This document shows, one piece after another, positions 63,701 through 64,000 of a stretch of 64,000 nt of DNA; position 1 is the stretch's first letter; every line of letters starts with the position of its first letter. The notes beneath the pieces are model-generated. The model was not told where the DNA came from, did not search any database, and saw only the letters and a program-made list of their open reading frames with translations. Where the stretch lies: assembly GCF_011170065.1 (NCBI RefSeq), contig NZ_BLLH01000005.1, positions 62,001 through 126,000 on the forward strand. The letters are read 5' to 3'. Source of the stretch: Pseudolactococcus insecticola (GTDB lineage Bacteria > Bacillota > Bacilli > Lactobacillales > Streptococcaceae). Made by a program: the position numbers and the translations under genes.

Positions 63701-64000
63701 TGATGGCGTTGTTGATACCGGTACACAAAGTTTATCTTTAACAGATGAAAATGGCGATCCAATCGGTAATAATACGATTTATTTTGATTCATACCCAGTG
63801 CCACAGATTGATGGTTATACCAGTTATGTAGATGGCGTGGCAAGTCAAACAGTTGATAATATTGTGATCGATAGCACAGCTAATTTTAATAGCACAACTG
63901 ATGCAGAGCCACAAACAAATCAAGTGACTTATGTGGCCGATGCCCAAGTTGGTACGGTTAAATTTGTTGATAATACAACTGGCACCACATTAAACACGAC
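60705..64000 (+). CDS. Lectin/MucBP surface adhesin with KxYKxGKxW-type signal (3' end outside window)
   Basis: The frame from ATG 60705 stays open to the last base (1098 codons), so the gene continues beyond the window. GAGGTG precedes the ATG by six bases. The N-terminus MGKHDRKRF, then FRSWKRGKNWLYTS and a hydrophobic core, is the accessory-Sec adhesin signal. An L-type lectin-like domain follows (~residues 65-325, with TVTDAENGDHAKT, FMLAPVIPSQ and ITELDYS), then MucBP-like modules (VTVHYVDQAGNTVLP; LAVAGYTYTVTGPDG). Lectin and first MucBP modules align in order with those of the giant protein at 36111, so the two are paralogues. A sortase signal is expected downstream but not seen. Confidence 0.88.
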   Translation, partial: MGKHDRKRFSSQFDHTIERKNTHFRSWKRGKNWLYTSTALAVLIGGGAVMSQSAVTQVAAQAVASDISTVTDAENGDHAKTVTDNSQFINTAQATSNGTNGFTLVNTVNASGVASFANQMDLSHGFTFSGTLSGTDTTGSLGFMLAPVIPSQMGSGSIAVANGDYVGSGASASTLNNSAGGRGQVGIPNSTFVGGAYYAQTTDFLTGGSSKFAANKVFFRQTNSDGQLLDATYGSNASGAAFSTGAFTVSWTPNSDGVVNSDGTVTGTLSYTTGGVTVTQAYSIPQVESIAIIGSVGTNGGSTTATTALSAAQTLTATITELDYSVGTYPVTVHYVDQAGNTVLPDSTIDAEAGDTIGITGLSPNATSDKYSYNAPTPPAGYTLKTATDVTVQNTGTNSMTVTYQGNPVTTVSSTVLQGDTTLNVVDTANNSGYIGNPTTNMTGIASGVKADPAGMTPALQGAGLIPAGYHLTGNVYYGTVGNTTIPASFTADNTTPNADGSVYTAQIIYEVAPDTQTVTVNATKPNGSTVNNVSYNGTTGAAFPSLPTDSDLAVAGYTYTVTGPDGTTYDTMADALAANPNFDATSNNQSTTDSAPQTFTVKYTAAQALLSTVYRADSDGDGTGDTTLPGGGPIVGLIGATTVDLTSYLTIPAGYTTVSIQDNGTTVTTPTAYVVPDDGQNHTITVTVQPNPQTINISETGAYTNTETPLIGVSNGTVPETVITVKPGYYFSGSSVSSDGLLNVAISADGKTATITGTYDAADSVAQSVTLTTVASSQTLNLYTIDTIGNPTLIKSYTGTTGTAFTTTTPTLTLNTSNYTYTISVNGVPTTVTNATGIQTALNGKVIADSTDNGTSITDGAPQNVYITMTGKAVQGNYTIYYPGGSNNSFAYDNFPTNVMTTITPVTVDAPDGFYFESPDIAEANGDYTNGNGAEATISADGKTLTITGPGTTNVNSVPNISYTLAPSQQEQIITITNPDGSTQTVNQYATTPMDIDGDGVVDTGTQSLSLTDENGDPIGNNTIYFDSYPVPQIDGYTSYVDGVASQTVDNIVIDSTANFNSTTDAEPQTNQVTYVADAQVGTVKFVDNTTGTTLNT

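Overview
The window looks like chromosomal DNA of a Lactococcus-like member of the Streptococcaceae, perhaps the raffinolactis/piscium (Pseudolactococcus) side of that group. This placement is inferred from gene content, not from a marker gene. The pointers are a probable N5-(carboxyethyl)ornithine synthase, the dinG-ypmB-aspB-asnS and cdaA-cdaR-glmM blocks, an LmrCD-type heterodimeric ABC exporter, a GntR-controlled trehalose PTS, and several LPxTG surface proteins with KxYKxGKxW-type signal peptides. I see no rRNA, tRNA, CRISPR array, prophage or intact insertion sequence.

Layout. 1-1750: 3' end of a repeat-rich sortase-anchored protein. 1889-3922: cysK and ispH. 3972-7411 (minus): a two-gene glycosyltransferase operon resembling GtfA/GtfB, which glycosylate serine-rich adhesins. 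7523-8806: a decayed array of toxin C-terminal fragments and duplicated small immunity-like genes. 8933-11691: CDF cation transporter, ceo-like enzyme, metallo-hydrolase. 11827-19195: housekeeping block dinG, ypmB, aspB, a VOC protein, asnS, ridA and a Gfo/Idh/MocA oxidoreductase. 19209-19444: a small gene interrupted by about 15 GACA repeats, apparently a phase-variable contingency locus in an OFF state. 19487-23003 (minus): heterodimeric ABC exporter. 23143-25971: uvrA. 26155-29829: pyruvate:ferredoxin/flavodoxin oxidoreductase, followed by 42-bp tandem repeats. 30164-50324: two adhesin genes back to back, one serine-rich (1934 codons) and one giant (4737 codons). 50430-53670: c-di-AMP synthase, its regulator and glmM. 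53753-59314: trehalose regulator, HAD phosphatase, trehalose PTS and phosphotrehalase. 59389-60402: argF. 60705 to the window end: the start of another lectin/MucBP adhesin, paralogous to the giant one.

How the parts fit. Much of the window concerns the cell surface: four large secreted proteins, a glycosyltransferase pair that could decorate them, and a c-di-AMP/GlcN-1-P operon for wall homeostasis. No accessory Sec genes (secA2/secY2) are present here, although the adhesins carry the matching signal-peptide type. Trehalose would enter as trehalose-6-phosphate and be hydrolysed. A cre site over the -35 box and a perfect 20-bp palindrome just after the predicted start of transcription explain control by CcpA and TreR. 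Promoters across the window mostly use an extended -10 (TGn-TATAAT or TGn-TAAAAT). Two genes (cdaA, treR) have the -10 only six bases before the ATG and may be leaderless.

The most unusual items are the GACA repeat locus with two alternative ribosome-binding sites and start codons, the orphan toxin/immunity array, the 42-bp repeats across the nifJ stop codon, and a perfect inverted repeat that covers the argF promoter and ribosome-binding site. All family calls come from reading the sequence; no database search was run.
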